64,000 bases of DNA from Lysobacter sp. 5GHs7-4 (GTDB taxonomy: Bacteria; Pseudomonadota; Gammaproteobacteria; Xanthomonadales; Xanthomonadaceae), in assembly GCF_021284765.1 (NCBI RefSeq), contig NZ_CP089924.1:3552001-3616000 (forward strand), written 5' to 3'. This document shows positions 45,894 to 53,654 of this stretch, piece by piece. Under the pieces are notes generated by a model. It searched no databases, was not told the DNA's origin, and was given only the letters and a program-made list of their open reading frames with translations. Position numbers and translations under genes: made by a program. The number at the start of each line of letters is the position of its first letter. Positions within the stretch are counted from its first letter, which is position 1.

Positions 45894-48368
45894 TCAGGGC
45901 GGCGCGGCTTCGGCGGCCGCGGTCGGCTCGGTCCTGCTGCGATAGATCGTCAGCCCCTCCAGCGAGCGCGTCGGCGCCGGGAAGAACAGGCTGGCGAGGT
46001 AGCCGATCACGATGCATAGCAGGATCGAGATCGCCAGATAGAAGTACGGGTGCACCATGTCGAATGACCAGATCACCAGGGTCAGCACGATGCTGGCGCC
46101 TATGCCGATCGCCACGCCCGGCGAGTTGGCGCGCCGGGTGAACATGCCCAGGGTGTAAGCGCCCGCGAAGCCGCCGCCGAGCAGACCGGCCAGCTCGATC
46201 GAGACGTCGAACAGCGAATGGATGTCGAAGCGCGACAGCACCAGCGCGGTGGCGATGCCGACCAGGCCCACCACCACGGTCATGATCTCGGCGAAGAACA
46301 CGCTCTGCTTGGGCGTGCGGTTCTTGGCCAGCTTCTCGTAGAAGTCGACCGATATTAGGGTCGCGACCGAGTTCATGATGCCCGACAAGGTCGCCATGGC
46401 CGCGGCGAAGATGCCGGCGATGATCAGCCCGGTCACGCCCACCGGCAATTCGGCGGCGATGAACATCGGGAAGGTCGCGTCGATGGGCAGCAGCGGGTTC
46501 ATTCGCTCCGGGTTGGCCTTGTAGTAGACGAACAGAGCCGTGCCGATGGTGTAGAAGATGATGCCGCCCGGGATCATGATCGCCGCGAATGCCCAGATCG
46601 ACCGCCCGGCTTCGCGATCGGACTTGGTCGACAGGGTGCGCTGCATCAGCACCTGGTCCTTGGGGAAGGTCAGCACCACTTCGAACAGCACCAGGAAGAT
46701 GAAGCCCCAGACCGTGGCTTTGGTCAGGTCGAAGCTGAAATCGAAGGTGTGCATCTTGTTCTCGGCCATCGCCGCCGACCAGAACTCGCCGAAACCGCCG
46801 CGCAGACTCCAGATCATGAAGCCGATGGCGAAAACCGCACCGCCCATCTTCACGATCACCTGCACGAAGTCGGTCCAGATCACCGCCTTCATGCCGCCCA
46901 TCGCCGTGTAGATGATGGTAAAGCCGCCCATCAGGATCACGCTCCAGAACACGCTGATGCCGGTGATGGTGGCGATCGCCAGCGCGGGCAGGAACAGGAT
47001 CACGCTCATGCGGCTGCCGATCTGCACGAACACGCACAGCGCGCTGGCGAGCATGCGGATCGAGGGGTGGAAACGGGTTTCCAAGTAGGAGAACACCGAC
47101 ATCAGGTCCAGGCGCCGCAGCAGCGGCACGATCCACACCGCCACGAACATCAGGCCGAACACCGCGATGACGTTGTTGGCCATGTACTGCCAATTGGTCT
47201 CGAAGGCCTTGGCCGGTATCGCGATGAAGCTGATCGAGCTGGTGTTGGCCGCGTACAGGCTGATGCCGGCGGCCCAGAACGGAATGGTGCGGCCGCCGAC
47301 GAAGAAGTTGGAGGTCGAGCTGCGCTTCTCGCGCAGGTAGAAGTACAGGCCGATGCCGATCATGCCGATCAGGTAGACCACGATCACCAGCCAGTCCAGC
47401 CAGTGCAGGCGCAGCTTGCTGGACTGCACCTGGGCGCTGGCGAACGCGATCTCGCGACCGTCCGCGCCGGCCTGCGCCCAGATCAGACCGTCGGGCCAAG
47501 CCGCCGTGGCGATGCTGCGGGCGGCCTGCGCGCCGGGCAGGGTCGCCCAGCTCGCGGTGATGGTCTGGTAGGTTGCGATCTTGGCGGCGCCGGTCGCGGC
47601 GGCCTCTTCCACCAGATATAGGATGTGGGCCTGGCCGATGGCGCGGCCGGAGCCGGCCACGACGCGACCGGGCGCGCGGCTGGGTTCGGTCCAGCCCGGC
47701 TCGGCCGACCAGCGCAGCACGCGGTCGCCGCCGCTGGCGGACGGCACCACCACGAACAGCGCCTTGGTCTGCGCGACCAGCGAACTCGCCGCACCGCCGC
47801 CGGGCCAGGGCGTCAATGGCGCCCAATGCGGACGCTCGTCCTCGAAGCGCAATTGCAACAGGCGCGGCGTGCCGTCGCCCGCGGTGCCGGCCACATAGAA
47901 GGCCTCCGCGGACAAAGCGCCGCGCGCGTCGCGCAAGGCGACCGGCAACGACGCCAGCGGCTGCAGGGCGATCGCGCCGTCGCGCAGGTTCAGCTGCACC
48001 ACTTGCGTCGCCATGCGCTGCGCGCCCTGCCCCAACAGCAGATAGGCGCGCTCGCCGTCCTGCACCACCGACACGACGTCGGAGGACTTCGCCTGTTCGG
48101 GCCAAGCCAGCGGCGACCAGGCGCGCGCACCTTCCTCCAGCGACCAGACAGTGTCCTGCGTGAGCGCGATCGCGCGCCCCTGCACGCGCGCGATGCCGAT
48201 CAGCGGCGACTGCGTCTTCAGGCTAGGCAACGGCGCCGCGCGCATCGGCGTCAGCGCCTCCGCGTGCAGCGGACCGACCACGATCAGCAGCAAACACAGC
48301 ACAACCGCGCGCCACGACATCCGTGCCCACGCAGCCTTATCGGACCATTGCATCGCCTGCGCGCTCAT
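45894..48368 (-). CDS. Beta-propeller domain fused to a Na+/solute symporter
   Basis: An 824-residue protein with an N-terminal hydrophobic stretch (about 17-38) and a repeat-rich periplasmic domain of about 280 residues with Kelch/propeller-like units (RVQGRAIALTQDTVWSLEE; GGDRVLRWSAEPGW). A sodium:solute symporter (SSS) domain follows from about residue 325, starting LDWLVIVVYLIGMIGIGLYF with SNFFVGGRTIPFWAAGISLY. SSS proteins import sugars, acids or amino acids with Na+. The propeller may bind or convert (mutarotase-like) the solute before transport. It overlaps the CitE gene by ATGA and is probably co-transcribed with it. Confidence 0.88.
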   Translation of the reverse strand: MSAQAMQWSDKAAWARMSWRAVVLCLLLIVVGPLHAEALTPMRAAPLPSLKTQSPLIGIARVQGRAIALTQDTVWSLEEGARAWSPLAWPEQAKSSDVVSVVQDGERAYLLLGQGAQRMATQVVQLNLRDGAIALQPLASLPVALRDARGALSAEAFYVAGTAGDGTPRLLQLRFEDERPHWAPLTPWPGGGAASSLVAQTKALFVVVPSASGGDRVLRWSAEPGWTEPSRAPGRVVAGSGRAIGQAHILYLVEEAAATGAAKIATYQTITASWATLPGAQAARSIATAAWPDGLIWAQAGADGREIAFASAQVQSSKLRLHWLDWLVIVVYLIGMIGIGLYFYLREKRSSTSNFFVGGRTIPFWAAGISLYAANTSSISFIAIPAKAFETNWQYMANNVIAVFGLMFVAVWIVPLLRRLDLMSVFSYLETRFHPSIRMLASALCVFVQIGSRMSVILFLPALAIATITGISVFWSVILMGGFTIIYTAMGGMKAVIWTDFVQVIVKMGGAVFAIGFMIWSLRGGFGEFWSAAMAENKMHTFDFSFDLTKATVWGFIFLVLFEVVLTFPKDQVLMQRTLSTKSDREAGRSIWAFAAIMIPGGIIFYTIGTALFVYYKANPERMNPLLPIDATFPMFIAAELPVGVTGLIIAGIFAAAMATLSGIMNSVATLISVDFYEKLAKNRTPKQSVFFAEIMTVVVGLVGIATALVLSRFDIHSLFDVSIELAGLLGGGFAGAYTLGMFTRRANSPGVAIGIGASIVLTLVIWSFDMVHPYFYLAISILLCIVIGYLASLFFPAPTRSLEGLTIYRSRTEPTAAAEAAPP

Positions 48369-49213
48369 GGACGCCCCTTAGCAGCCAGCAGCGCCTGTGC
48401 GCGTTTCAAGAATGGCAGATCGACCATGCGGCCATCGACCACGAATACACCGCGCTCGGGCGCCTGCGCCGCCGCCTCGACGATACGCCGCGCCGCCTCC
48501 AGTTCCGCCTCGGTCGCGGCGAAGGCCGCGTTGGCCAGCGCGATCTGGCGCGGATGCACGCAGGTCTTGCCCAGGAAGCCCAGGCGCCGCGCCATCTCCG
48601 CCTCGGCGCGATACCCCGCCTCGTCCTGCAGGTCGGCATAGGCGCCGTCGAGCGCGAACACGCCCGCCTGCGCCGCCGCCATGCGCAAGGCGAACATCGC
48701 CGCGTGCACGTTGGCGCGATCGCGCCGGTCCACGCCTTCGGGTTCGAACAGATCGCCTAGGCCCAGCTGCAAACCGGCCACGCGCGGATGCGCGGCCGCG
48801 ATCTGCGCCGCGGCCGCGAGCGCGCGCGGGGTTTCGATATTGACCAGCAGGCCGATCGGCTGGCCGACGCCGTTGCCGGCCTCGGCCGCTTCGAGCTGGG
48901 CCACGGCGGCCAGCAAAGCCGGCGCCGATTCGATTTTCGGCAGATTGATCAGGTTCACGCCCGGGCGTGCGATCGCGGCCAGATCGGCCGCGAACCAGGG
49001 CGAATCCGGCGCGTTGACGCGCACGATCGCCAGCTTGGTGCTGGCGGCCAGCGCGTCGGAGCCGACGAACTCGGCGACCGCGGCGCGCGCGGCATCTTTG
49101 CGCTCGGCCGCGACCGCGTCCTCCAGGTCGAACGACAGCGCATCGGCGTCGCCGGCCAAGGCCTTGGCGAACAATTCCGGCCGCGTTCCGGGCACGAACA
49201 GTTTGCTACGCAT
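48365..49213 (-). CDS. HpcH/HpaI aldolase / citrate lyase beta-subunit (CitE-like)
   Basis: A 282-residue TIM-barrel lyase starting MRSKLFVPGTRPELFAKALA with the Mg2+-binding DLEDAV and LPKIES, plus LGLGDLF and the C-terminal KTCVHPRQIA, all typical of CitE-like acyl-CoA lyases. Such enzymes split malyl-, citramalyl- or related CoA esters. There is no citrate lyase alpha/gamma subunit nearby. A CaiB-family CoA transferase at the far end of the block (34720-35919) could supply the CoA ester. First gene of a two-gene unit with the symporter. Confidence 0.88.
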   Translation of the reverse strand: MRSKLFVPGTRPELFAKALAGDADALSFDLEDAVAAERKDAARAAVAEFVGSDALAASTKLAIVRVNAPDSPWFAADLAAIARPGVNLINLPKIESAPALLAAVAQLEAAEAGNGVGQPIGLLVNIETPRALAAAAQIAAAHPRVAGLQLGLGDLFEPEGVDRRDRANVHAAMFALRMAAAQAGVFALDGAYADLQDEAGYRAEAEMARRLGFLGKTCVHPRQIALANAAFAATEAELEAARRIVEAAAQAPERGVFVVDGRMVDLPFLKRAQALLAAKGRP

Positions 49214-49292
49214 GCGCCGGCGGCACCTGGGTGGTCTGAGTCATGGCCGGCAGTGTGCGCCAAGGCAAAGATAGCGAGCGCACAGCCCAGGC

Positions 49293-49317
49293 ATGTTCAA
49301 ACGATAGGTTTTGTTTC
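49293..49317. promoter_or_regulatory. Shared 25-base motif upstream of the CitE-like gene
   Basis: The partner of 44859-44883, with ATGTTCA and TAGGTTTTGTT in the same spacing. Here it lies about 80 bases before the start of the CitE-like gene, a normal place for a LysR activator site. Confidence 0.55.
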
Positions 49318-49354
49318 GTATTCCAGGCCCGGAGGGTGCTGCGAAGCGTAGCGC

Positions 49355-49384
49355 TTGACTTACTGTGTAACGCACAGTACTGTG
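49355..49384 (+). promoter_or_regulatory. padR promoter with nested palindromic operator
   Basis: TTGACT (49355-49360) and TACTGT (49378-49383) lie 17 bases apart, a credible sigma-70 pair. Over this lies the inverted repeat TACTGTG-TAACG-CACAGTA (49361-49379) and the 12-base palindrome CACAGTACTGTG (49373-49384), which covers the -10 box. This is the expected form of an autoregulatory operator. The predicted start site falls at or next to the ATG (49391), so the mRNA may be leaderless. Confidence 0.6.
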
Positions 49385-49390
49385 CGCCAC

Positions 49391-49726
49391 ATGGTCGACA
49401 CAGACGCCTTCGGCAAGCTCGAACTGGAACTGCGCCGCGGCGTGGTCGTCCTGGCCACCCTGTCGCAGCTGCGCGCGCCGCGTTACGGCTACGAGCTGCG
49501 CCAGGCGCTGGCCGAAAAAGGCATGCCGATCGAGGAAGGGACGCTCTATCCCCTGCTGCGCCGCCTGGAAACCCAGGGCCTGCTGCAAAGCGAATGGCGT
49601 ACCGAGGACGGACCGCCGCGGCGCTATTACTCGCTCAACGCGAACGGCCGCAAGTTGCTCGTAAAACTCACCGACTCATGGCAGGGGATGAACGACGCCA
49701 TGCATCGACTGCTGCGGGAGGACTGA
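49391..49726 (+). CDS. PadR family transcriptional regulator
   Basis: The 111-residue protein has a winged-helix domain with the PadR signatures YGYELRQALAEKG, IEEGTLYPLLRRLETQGLL and the wing RRYYSLNANGR. It is of the short PadR type. The gene downstream, four bases away, encodes a HAAS-domain membrane protein, a typical PadR partner. An upstream TTG-type start at 49355 would overlap the -35 box, so the ATG at 49391 is chosen. Confidence 0.9.
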   Translation: MVDTDAFGKLELELRRGVVVLATLSQLRAPRYGYELRQALAEKGMPIEEGTLYPLLRRLETQGLLQSEWRTEDGPPRRYYSLNANGRKLLVKLTDSWQGMNDAMHRLLRED

Positions 49727-49729
49727 AGC

Positions 49730-50668
49730 ATGAATGCCAACGACGTGATCGAATCCTATGTCGCCGACGTGGCGACGCGGCTGCCGCGCAGGCAGCGCAA
49801 CGACGTCGCCTACGAGCTGCGCGCCCTGATCGACGAAGGCCTGCAGGACCGCGCCGAAGAGGCCGGCCGCGCGGCCGATGCCGACATGGCCGTCGCCTTC
49901 CTGCGCCAGTTCGGCCGGCCCGACGAAGTGGCCGCGCGCTACCGCCCGCAGCTGAGCATCATCGATCCCGCCGACGGGCACGCGTTCCTGCGCGCGACCG
50001 CGTTCGGCATGGCGATCATCTGGATCCTGGGCTTGCTGGAAGCGGCCACCGCCCCCGGCTCGACCCCGATGCGCGCACTGGCGCAATGGTGGACCGGCGC
50101 CGTCCTGCCCTCGCTGTGGTGGCCTGGCGTGTTGGTGGTGAGCTACGCCATCGCAGGCTGGGTGCGCCGGCGCAGGCCGCGGGCCGCGCAATGGACGCCG
50201 CGTTCGGCCGATCGCATCCACGGCGGCCGCCTCGGCATGGCGATGGCCACGGTCGCCATCGCCTGCGGGCTTTGGGCGCTGATGGAGCCCACGCGCGTAC
50301 TGGACTTGGCGTTCGGCGGCCGTGCGGCACCGGCCGCATATCAGGCGATGACCTACACCGACGCGTTCCGGCACGGCCCGGCGCCCTGGCTGTTCGGATT
50401 GCTCGCTCTGTACCTGCCGCTGCTCGCTTTCGTCGCCATCCGCGGCCGCTGGTCTCCACTGCTGCGCCACGCCGAGTCCACCCTGACCCTGCTGGTCTGC
50501 GCCGCGATGCTATGGGTGCTGGTCAGCGGCCCGGTGCTGATGGCGCCGCACAGCGACCGCACCATGAAAGTCCTCATGGCGCTGGTGCTGGCATTTTCGC
50601 TGATCGCGATAGCGTTGGAGGCGCGTGGCCGAATCAATCCCGCGCCGGACAAGCCCAAGCACACCTGA
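49730..50668 (+). CDS. HAAS-domain membrane protein, PadR partner
   Basis: The 312-residue protein starts with a HAAS-like helical domain (about 1-75, including YELRALIDEGLQDRAEEAG and FLRQFGRPDEVAARY), followed by about five membrane segments. HAAS proteins act together with a PadR regulator, often as anti-regulators or sensors. A GGGAGG ribosome site lies ahead of the ATG. The downstream hairpin at 50716 probably ends this two-gene operon. Confidence 0.82.
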   Translation: MNANDVIESYVADVATRLPRRQRNDVAYELRALIDEGLQDRAEEAGRAADADMAVAFLRQFGRPDEVAARYRPQLSIIDPADGHAFLRATAFGMAIIWILGLLEAATAPGSTPMRALAQWWTGAVLPSLWWPGVLVVSYAIAGWVRRRRPRAAQWTPRSADRIHGGRLGMAMATVAIACGLWALMEPTRVLDLAFGGRAAPAAYQAMTYTDAFRHGPAPWLFGLLALYLPLLAFVAIRGRWSPLLRHAESTLTLLVCAAMLWVLVSGPVLMAPHSDRTMKVLMALVLAFSLIAIALEARGRINPAPDKPKHT

Positions 50669-50715
50669 GCGTTCAGACCGCGGCCGGCCGCCGTACTAGC
50701 CTCCCCCACTACCCC

Positions 50716-50754
50716 ACGGTCGGCCGGATCGACGCATCGGCCGGCCGTTTTTTT
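50716..50754 (+). terminator. Rho-independent terminator of padR operon
   Basis: The stem ACGGTCGGCCG / CGGCCGGCCGT, with one G-T pair, is followed by seven Ts at 50748-50754. It lies about 50 bases after the HAAS gene and ten bases before the convergent serine hydrolase gene. Confidence 0.82.
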
Positions 50755-50763
50755 GCGCAGTGC

Positions 50764-52326
50764 TCAATCGCAAGCGGCGGTGCGCGCGAACGCCAAGTCC
50801 TCAAAGTCGTAGCTGAAATCGGCTTCGGGATCGACCTTGGCCATGCGCAAGCCGGCGCCGCCGGGCGCGGGACGTGCCGCGAACTCCAGCCAGGCCTCGG
50901 CATCCACGCTGGCGTCGTCCCAGTCCACCAGCCAGCGTTCGCCGACGCGCTGCACGGTGCCGCTCAGCAACGGCGACTTCTGCGCGACAAAACGCACCTG
51001 CCCGGCCCGGTCGCACAGCGACACGTCGCCGAACCAGGGATCGCGGTACCGCCCCAGCCAAGCCCGCAGGTCCTCGGCCCTGGCCGGCGCGCGCGCCGAA
51101 GTGTCGGGCGCACGCTGCGCGGGCGGCGTCCCCGCCCGCTCGCGCTGCAGCGCCTGCGCGTAGTACGCGACGTCGCGGCGCGGCTCGGGCGCGGTGTAGC
51201 GTTTGACCAGGACCTGGTTCAGCACCGTGCGCGCTTCGTCGGCCTCGCCGTTGATCAAAACCACGAAGCCGACTTCGCGCTCGGGCAGCATCGTCACCAC
51301 CGAGTACATGCCCATCAGGGTGCCGGTATGCGAGACCTTGAACTCGCCGTCGACATCGGCCAATCGCCAGCCGTAGCCGTAGGCGCTGAAACGGCTGCCG
51401 TCCCAGTCGCGCTGGCGCTGCGAGACCGGCATCGGCATCTGCGGCGACCACAGCGCGCGGCGCTGCTCGGGCGACAGCCAGGACGCGACGGAGCCGTCGG
51501 GCTGCAGCCAGGTGCCGACCCAAGTCAGCATATCGTCCAGGCTGCAGCGCACGCCGCCGGCCGCGGCCATGGTGGTATTGGCGATCATGGCGCCGTCTTC
51601 GCGCACGGGAACATTGCGCCCGTCCTCGCGCCGATGCGGTTGGGCGACGTTGCCGACGCGGTCGCGGCTCCACTCGCCGATCTGGCAGCGCGCCAGCCCC
51701 AACGGCTCGAACACTTCGCGGCGCAGCAGGGTTTCGTAAGGTGCCCCGCCGGCCGCGGCCGCGACTTCGCCGGCGACGATGTACATCAGATTGTCGTAGT
51801 CGTAGCGCGAGCGGAAGCTGTGCACGGGCTTGAGATAGCGCAGGCCGTGGATGACATCGGCGCGGGTGTAGGAGTTCGGCTCCGGCCACAGCATCAGATC
51901 GCCGGCGCCGGCGCGCAGGCCGCTGTTGTGGATCAGCAGGTCGCGTACCTGCATCTGGCGTGTGACCCAATCGTCGTGCATGCGGAACTGCGGCAAATGT
52001 TTGACGACAGGATCGTCCCAGCGCAGCTTGCCGGCATCGACCAGGCGCGCCAGCAGGGCGGTGGTCATGGATTTGCTGTTGGAGGCGATCTTGAACAGCG
52101 TCTGCGGCGTAACGGGTTCGCCGCCGCCCGCGACGCGCTCGCCCAAGCTGCGGCGGTACACCACCTGGCCGTGCTCGACCACGCCGATCGCAAGCCCCGG
52201 CAGCCGGTAGCGCGCGACCACGTCGTCGACGATGGCGTCCAGCTCCGCCGGCGCCACCGTGGGCGTCTGCGCGAATGCAGGCAAGGCGGCGATCGCCGCG
52301 AGCAAGGCGAGCCCGATGCGCTTCAT
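50764..52326 (-). CDS. Beta-lactamase-fold serine hydrolase with C-terminal domain
   Basis: A 520-residue periplasmic protein with signal peptide MKRIGLALLAAIAALPAFAQ, the tetrad Ser82-Asn-Ser-Lys85, a Tyr-x-Asn in YDYDNLMY and HTGTLMG as the third motif. The last about 100 residues form a DUF3471-like C-terminal domain. Homologues act as D-aminopeptidases, D-peptide esterases or low-activity carboxypeptidases. The ATG overlaps the lysA stop (ATGA), so the two are co-translated. That link and the murein-type neighbours suggest action on D-amino-acid peptides, but no substrate can be read from sequence. Confidence 0.87.
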   Translation of the reverse strand: MKRIGLALLAAIAALPAFAQTPTVAPAELDAIVDDVVARYRLPGLAIGVVEHGQVVYRRSLGERVAGGGEPVTPQTLFKIASNSKSMTTALLARLVDAGKLRWDDPVVKHLPQFRMHDDWVTRQMQVRDLLIHNSGLRAGAGDLMLWPEPNSYTRADVIHGLRYLKPVHSFRSRYDYDNLMYIVAGEVAAAAGGAPYETLLRREVFEPLGLARCQIGEWSRDRVGNVAQPHRREDGRNVPVREDGAMIANTTMAAAGGVRCSLDDMLTWVGTWLQPDGSVASWLSPEQRRALWSPQMPMPVSQRQRDWDGSRFSAYGYGWRLADVDGEFKVSHTGTLMGMYSVVTMLPEREVGFVVLINGEADEARTVLNQVLVKRYTAPEPRRDVAYYAQALQRERAGTPPAQRAPDTSARAPARAEDLRAWLGRYRDPWFGDVSLCDRAGQVRFVAQKSPLLSGTVQRVGERWLVDWDDASVDAEAWLEFAARPAPGGAGLRMAKVDPEADFSYDFEDLAFARTAACD

Positions 52327-53576
52327 GCGGTCGACCACTCCTGGACGGGACATTCGTCGGCGATCATCGCATCGTAGTCCTGACGGCGCCGCACTACCGC
52401 GTAGCGGTCGCGATCCAGCAGCACCTCGGCAGGCAAGGGGCGCGAGTTGTAAGTCGACGCCATCGCGGCGCCGTACGCACCCGCGCCCGCGATCGCGATC
52501 AGGTCGCCGGCGCGGCAGGCCGGCATCGGCCGGCGCACCGCGAAGGTGTCGCCGGTCTCGCAGACCGGGCCGACCACGTCGTACTCGACCGTCTCCGCGT
52601 CGCGCCCGTGCAAGGGCACGATGTCGTGCCAGGCGTCGTACAACGCGGGGCGCAGCAGGTCGTTCATGGCCGCATCGACGACCAGGAACGCGCGCTGCTG
52701 CCCCGGCTTGACCCGGATCACGCGCGTCAACAGCCAGCCGGCTTCGGCGACCAGATAGCGGCCGGGTTCCAGAATCAGGCGACCATGGAAGTCGGCGAAG
52801 GTCTCGCGCAGCATCGCCGCGTACTGGTCCGGGGTCAGCGGCGGGGCTTGATCCTGCCGATAGCGCACGCCCAAGCCGCCGCCCACATCGATGCAGTTCA
52901 ACTCCCGCCCCTGGCCGGCCAGCTCCCGCGCGAAGGCGGCCACGCGCTGCAGCGCCAGCCGGAACGGCTTGATGCTCAGAATCTGCGAGCCGATATGCGC
53001 ATGCAGGCCGTCCAGCCGAACGTTGGGGTACTGCGCGGCCTCGGCGAACCAGTGTCTGGCCTCGTCGATGGACACGCCGAACTTATTCTCCGATTTGCCG
53101 GTGGAAATCTTGGCGTGCGTTCCCGCGTCTACATCCGGGTTGATCCGCGCCGACGCCCGCACCGTGGCGCCCCGCCCCGCAGCCACCGCCTGCAAAGTTC
53201 GCAGCTCGTCATGGGATTCGACGTTGTAGCGCCACACGCCCATGCCGATGGCTTCGGCGATCTCGTCGGCGGTCTTGCCCACGCCCGAGTACACGATGCG
53301 CGATGCGGGGATGCCGGCGCGCAAGGCGCGGCGCAGCTCGCCCACGGAAACGATATCCGCCCCCACGCCCTGCTCGGCCATCAGCTGCAGCACGGCGAGG
53401 TTGGCGTTGGCTTTCACGGCGTAGCAGACTCGGGTATCCAGGCCCTTCAGCGCGTGCTGCAAGGCCTGGATACGGTCGCGAATCGCGCTGGCCGAATAGA
53501 CGTAGGTCGGCGTTCCAACCTGAGCGGCGAGCGCATGGAGGTCGACGCCGTCGAGGCGCGGGGGAGTATCGATCAT
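52323..53576 (-). CDS. lysA: Diaminopimelate decarboxylase
   Basis: The 417-residue fold-type III PLP enzyme has the Schiff-base Lys55 in CYAVKANAN, GLHAHIGSQI, the EPGR substrate motif and GPVCETGD, all of the DAP decarboxylase class. It converts meso-DAP to L-lysine plus CO2. In Xanthomonas and Xylella a fused aspartate kinase/DAP decarboxylase is known, so this stand-alone gene may be an additional enzyme. It follows the Oar-like receptor by 78 bases and overlaps the hydrolase gene. It could process DAP released from murein peptides. The start at 53576 is the family-typical one. Confidence 0.92.
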   Translation of the reverse strand: MIDTPPRLDGVDLHALAAQVGTPTYVYSASAIRDRIQALQHALKGLDTRVCYAVKANANLAVLQLMAEQGVGADIVSVGELRRALRAGIPASRIVYSGVGKTADEIAEAIGMGVWRYNVESHDELRTLQAVAAGRGATVRASARINPDVDAGTHAKISTGKSENKFGVSIDEARHWFAEAAQYPNVRLDGLHAHIGSQILSIKPFRLALQRVAAFARELAGQGRELNCIDVGGGLGVRYRQDQAPPLTPDQYAAMLRETFADFHGRLILEPGRYLVAEAGWLLTRVIRVKPGQQRAFLVVDAAMNDLLRPALYDAWHDIVPLHGRDAETVEYDVVGPVCETGDTFAVRRPMPACRAGDLIAIAGAGAYGAAMASTYNSRPLPAEVLLDRDRYAVVRRRQDYDAMIADECPVQEWSTA

Positions 53577-53654
53577 CAGGTGTCCGAACGATCCGTAGAG
53601 GACCGCGGGAAAGATCCGGCGGTACGCGCGAGCGCGGACCGCCGGCGAGGGGAC

